Assembly: GCA_965644315.1 (NCBI GenBank)
Contig: CBFFRQ010000091.1
Location: forward strand, 1 to 64,000
Reading direction: 5' to 3'
Length of the DNA stretch: 64,000 nt
Origin: Caecitellus pseudoparvulus
Lineage: Eukaryota; Bigyra: Bicosoecida
The position numbers and the translations under genes are program-made. Shown piece by piece: positions 61,289-64,000 of the stretch (within the stretch, counting starts at the first letter, position 1; each line of letters opens with the position of its first letter). The notes under the pieces were generated by a model, which made no database searches, was not told the DNA's origin, and saw nothing but the letters and a program-made list of their open reading frames with translations.

Positions 61289-63358
61289 TCAGCGGTACAT
61301 GGCCATGGTCTCGGGGACGTGCTGGGAGGGGGGGCGGGTCTTGCCCGCAGGGGGGATGGTGTGGGTGGCAGAGCTGGGCAGGTGGCGGTACGACTTGGGG
61401 TCGCGCGCAGTGTACCGAGCAGGGTTGAAGGGCACCGTCACGACAGGCACAGTGGTGGCCGTGCACGGGGGGGGCTTCACCCACACGGGAGGGGGGGGGG
61501 CCTGTCCTTCCCCTACCCCCTTCCCCTGGCAGCAACACCCCCCCCTGAACACCCCTTGCAGGGCTGTCGGTTCCATGCGCAGTGACGCATCCAGCACACT
61601 CTGCTCCCCGGCAGCTGTCACAATGACGCCTGAGCGAGTGTGGCCGTGGATGGAGCAGGGTGCGGGGGGGGGTGCCTGCACAGCGGCAGCGGGTGGGGCC
61701 GGTGGTGGGCCCACACTGGTGGCTGCCGAGGGGATGGTGGAGGGGGGTGCAGGGGGGGGTGCCACCCCCTCCTCGCCCCCCTCCTCCACCGTCGGCCACC
61801 ACACCAGGGCCCCCGAGACACCCGCTGAGTACCCCCTCCTCTCCCGGGCTGGCACCCGCGCCACGTCACTGACAGCGGATGCCATGGCTGAAGCAAGGGC
61901 CCCCTCATCCGTGGGCGGACCCCCCTTCACCCCACTCAGCTTCTGCGCCAGGGCAGACGTGGACACCCACGCGCCGTCATGGGCTGGGTCCTCGAACCAG
62001 GCAGGGGGGGGCGGGGCCCCCTCCGCCGCCGCCGCCACAGACCCCGCCACGTACATGCTGTGTGCAGCGGCACGGGCGGCCTTGCGAGCTGCCTTGCGAG
62101 AGGCGAGGGATCCACCCCCCTGCCGACCCCCCCCCCGACCCCCCTTGGAGGTGGGCACGGTGGCGGGCAGGGTGGGCAGGATGCCTCGGGGCTTGCGCTT
62201 GGGTGGACCTGGTGGAGGGGGGGACCCCGCCGCCCCCTCACCCCCCTCCGTCACCCGCCCCTCCGCCACAGCCCGCCGCTCCCGTGCCGAGGCGTGCGCC
62301 GACGCCGACGCCGCCCGGGCCGCCGCAGTCGCTGCGAGCTCTGCCGCCGTCGGCAGTGCGACCGACGCCGCCCGGGCCGCCGCCCGGAAGGCAGCCTTAT
62401 CCCCCGCCTCCGCCGCCTGCTCCTCCCCAATCACCTGTCGTGCCGCATCCAGCAGCAGCTCCTCATCCTGCACCTGCCCCACGGCGGCATCCGCTGCCCC
62501 TGCCTCGGCAGCTGCCAGCGCCGCTGCTGCCAGACGCTTGGCGTGGTACGTGTCTGGGTCAGCGTGCAGGACGGCGGAGTCGTACACAAAGTTCACCTCC
62601 TCCATGGCAGCCTCTGCCTTCTCTGACGCGGTGTGCAGGAGGGGCGCGACGTTGTACGAGGTCATGTAGTTGGCGGGTGCGACGGGGTCCGTGTTACCGC
62701 GACCATACGGGTGGAACGGCGGCTTCCCGAAGTACTTGGAGAAACCCGAGTCACTCAGCCACCGGCTGTTGGACACTTTGGACAGCAGGGTCGCTGTGCG
62801 ACCCTCCTCCTCCGTCAACGCGACGTTGGTCGTGCGGAAGCCAGCACGTCGCCGGTGCCGACCGCTGCCGCGGCGACCGCTGCTGCGTGCCGCTACGCCG
62901 CTCGCAGCAGCACGCGCTGCCCGCCGCAACGCAGCAGCGCTGCTGCGTTGCTTCGCCCCCCCACGCTGCTGCTTGGCCACCGTCGACGTGCGACCCGTGC
63001 GACCCCGACGCGCCTTGCGACCTGCCTTGGTCGACCGCCCCGCTGCCAGCACACGGGTCGCCTCAGCGTCCGCGTCGGCAGACCCCCCCTCCTCCAGACC
63101 CGCAGGGGGGGCATCCGCCGCCGCCGCGCCCCCCCCCTCCTCCTCTTTACTCTCCAGGTGACCTGCCTCCCCACCCTCCTGCGCGGAGATGTGAACCCGG
63201 GCAGTGGCGGGGGGTGCGTGGGATCCCCCGCTCCACCCATCACCACAGTAGCACGCCTGGCCAGGCTCAGCCTGCGTGAAGCGGCTGAAGGCAAAGTCCG
63301 CCTCCGTCTCCCACCGATTCAACAACACTGGTGGGTCATTGCTACTAGTGCTGCAGCA
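61289..63358 (-). CDS. Hypothetical Ala/Arg-rich protein, 5' end unresolved
   Basis: Open frame of about 690 aa here (the frame itself stays open to 63799, but the upstream part is low-complexity and contains the promoter-type box). Not recognised. Conserved-looking segments are PPVLLNRWETEADFAFSRF near the N-terminus and WLSDSGFSKYFGKPPFHPYG ... PANYMTSYNVAPLL in the middle, then a long Ala-rich helix (about 62300-62560) and Pro/Gly-rich linkers. There is no in-frame ATG at a sensible place, so a short first exon probably lies between 63360 and 63430. The stop is 90 bp from the snurportin start. Confidence 0.5.
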   Translation of the reverse strand, partial: CCSTSSNDPPVLLNRWETEADFAFSRFTQAEPGQACYCGDGWSGGSHAPPATARVHISAQEGGEAGHLESKEEEGGGAAAADAPPAGLEEGGSADADAEATRVLAAGRSTKAGRKARRGRTGRTSTVAKQQRGGAKQRSSAAALRRAARAAASGVAARSSGRRGSGRHRRRAGFRTTNVALTEEEGRTATLLSKVSNSRWLSDSGFSKYFGKPPFHPYGRGNTDPVAPANYMTSYNVAPLLHTASEKAEAAMEEVNFVYDSAVLHADPDTYHAKRLAAAALAAAEAGAADAAVGQVQDEELLLDAARQVIGEEQAAEAGDKAAFRAAARAASVALPTAAELAATAAARAASASAHASARERRAVAEGRVTEGGEGAAGSPPPPGPPKRKPRGILPTLPATVPTSKGGRGGGRQGGGSLASRKAARKAARAAAHSMYVAGSVAAAAEGAPPPPAWFEDPAHDGAWVSTSALAQKLSGVKGGPPTDEGALASAMASAVSDVARVPARERRGYSAGVSGALVWWPTVEEGGEEGVAPPPAPPSTIPSAATSVGPPPAPPAAAVQAPPPAPCSIHGHTRSGVIVTAAGEQSVLDASLRMEPTALQGVFRGGCCCQGKGVGEGQAPPPPVWVKPPPCTATTVPVVTVPFNPARYTARDPKSYRHLPSSATHTIPPAGKTRPPSQHVPETMAMYR

Positions 63359-63430
63359 TGTGCGGGAAACCTGTGCGGGGAGGCGACGCCCAGCGTGTGG
63401 GAGGGGGCGCGTGGGTGGTTGCGGTTTGGC

Positions 63431-63439
63431 GCGGAAATT
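63431..63439 (+). promoter_or_regulatory. GCGGAAATT motif upstream of the 61-63 kb gene
   Basis: Exact copy, about 70-80 bp before the likely coding start. Confidence 0.35.
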
Positions 63440-63802
63440 GACACGACACACGCACAGTGTCCCCCGGCCCCTCAGGGTCCCCGCCGCCGCCCCAGGACAG
63501 CAGCGTGAACATGGAGGGCTGTGCTGAGCGTGGCAAGCTGCGAGCACCTGCTGTGAAGCCCCGCTGGGCCATGGTGGTGTGTGGGCGGTGCGTCGACTAG
63601 TGCTGTGTCGCACGCGGCGCGCGGCGTGGCGGTGAGCGTTAGGCGTGCCTGCACGGAAGCGATGTGGAGTGAGCAAGTGCGCGGCACACTGCACAGCAGC
63701 ACATTGCAAGATACGTGTGGCATTTTGCTGCATTGCGCAATATGCGGGGGGGGGATGGCACAGGGGACGCACGGGGAAGGGAGGGGGGTCTGAGCACACT
63801 GC

Positions 63803-63994
63803 TCAGTCCAGGCCAGCGACATTCTCGAGAACGTACACCAGGACGATGGAGAGGGGGAAGAGCGCCGCGACGACCCACGCCCAGTACGTGGGGAAGCGCG
63901 TGCGCAGTGCGATGGCGAACATGACGATTTCCACGACGAGGATGACGAGCGTTTCTGCGGAGAAGGCCCAGCGCAGGGAGTTGTTGCCGGCCAT
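63803..63994 (-). CDS. Small two-helix membrane protein, possibly partial
   Basis: 63 aa with two hydrophobic spans: TLVILVVEIVMFAIAL (about residues 15-30) and YWAWVVAALFPLSIVLVYVL (about 37-56). Host-like GC-rich codon use. The ATG at 63994 is only 6 nt from the window edge, and the frame stays open to the edge, so this may be a complete small membrane protein or the last exon of a larger one. No family recognised. Confidence 0.45.
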   Translation of the reverse strand: MAGNNSLRWAFSAETLVILVVEIVMFAIALRTRFPTYWAWVVAALFPLSIVLVYVLENVAGLD

Positions 63995-64000
63995 GATGCC

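Overview
The window joins three kinds of DNA. (1) Bases 1 to about 18,287 are very AT-rich and hold the capsid half of a Polinton-like virus / virophage-type element: packaging ATPase, adenain-like cysteine protease, penton-like minor capsid protein, double-jelly-roll major capsid protein (MCP), a fibre-like protein and several accessory genes. A much more GC-rich 4.5 kb DNA transposon (13,275-17,815) with 24 bp terminal inverted repeats and a 4 bp target duplication sits inside it. No polymerase, primase or integrase is visible, so the element probably continues left of base 1. (2) Bases about 18,288-25,950 are a nuclear rDNA unit: an 18S gene lacking its first ~100 nt, ITS1, 5.8S, ITS2, 28S and a repeat-rich intergenic spacer. 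The AT-rich element abuts the broken 18S directly. This is either integration into rDNA or an assembly chimera. (3) Bases about 25,970-64,000 are very GC-rich, gene-dense eukaryotic chromosome.

The host is a flagellated protist. It has an LC8 dynein light chain, a SHIPPO-repeat flagellar-type protein, 68-112 bp spliceosomal introns and gaps between genes often below 200 bp. The 18S 3' region reads like a stramenopile. A GC-rich bicosoecid such as Cafeteria, known to carry AT-rich integrated virophages, would fit, but this is inference.

Host genes in order: a pogo/Tigger-like DDE transposase relic, DIS3/RRP44, inorganic pyrophosphatase with an N-terminal extension, AP-4 mu, methylmalonate-semialdehyde dehydrogenase, a transportin-3-like importin beta, NAA50, a 76-aa SHIPPO-type protein, S-adenosylmethionine decarboxylase, LC8, a large CRN/RHS-type NTPase-nuclease gene in a locally lower-GC segment, COG3, REV3, snurportin-1 and two unidentified genes. 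Exon structures for seven of these were worked out by hand. Most introns start GTGCGT, and a 9-base motif GCGGAAATY recurs just upstream of many start codons.

Most notable: the virus/18S junction with a cluster of small hairpins; a GG-X protease-site map across the viral virion proteins; an MCP C-terminal tail resembling a separate small virion protein; the nested transposon; and the CRN/RHS-type gene with a possible mitochondrial targeting sequence.
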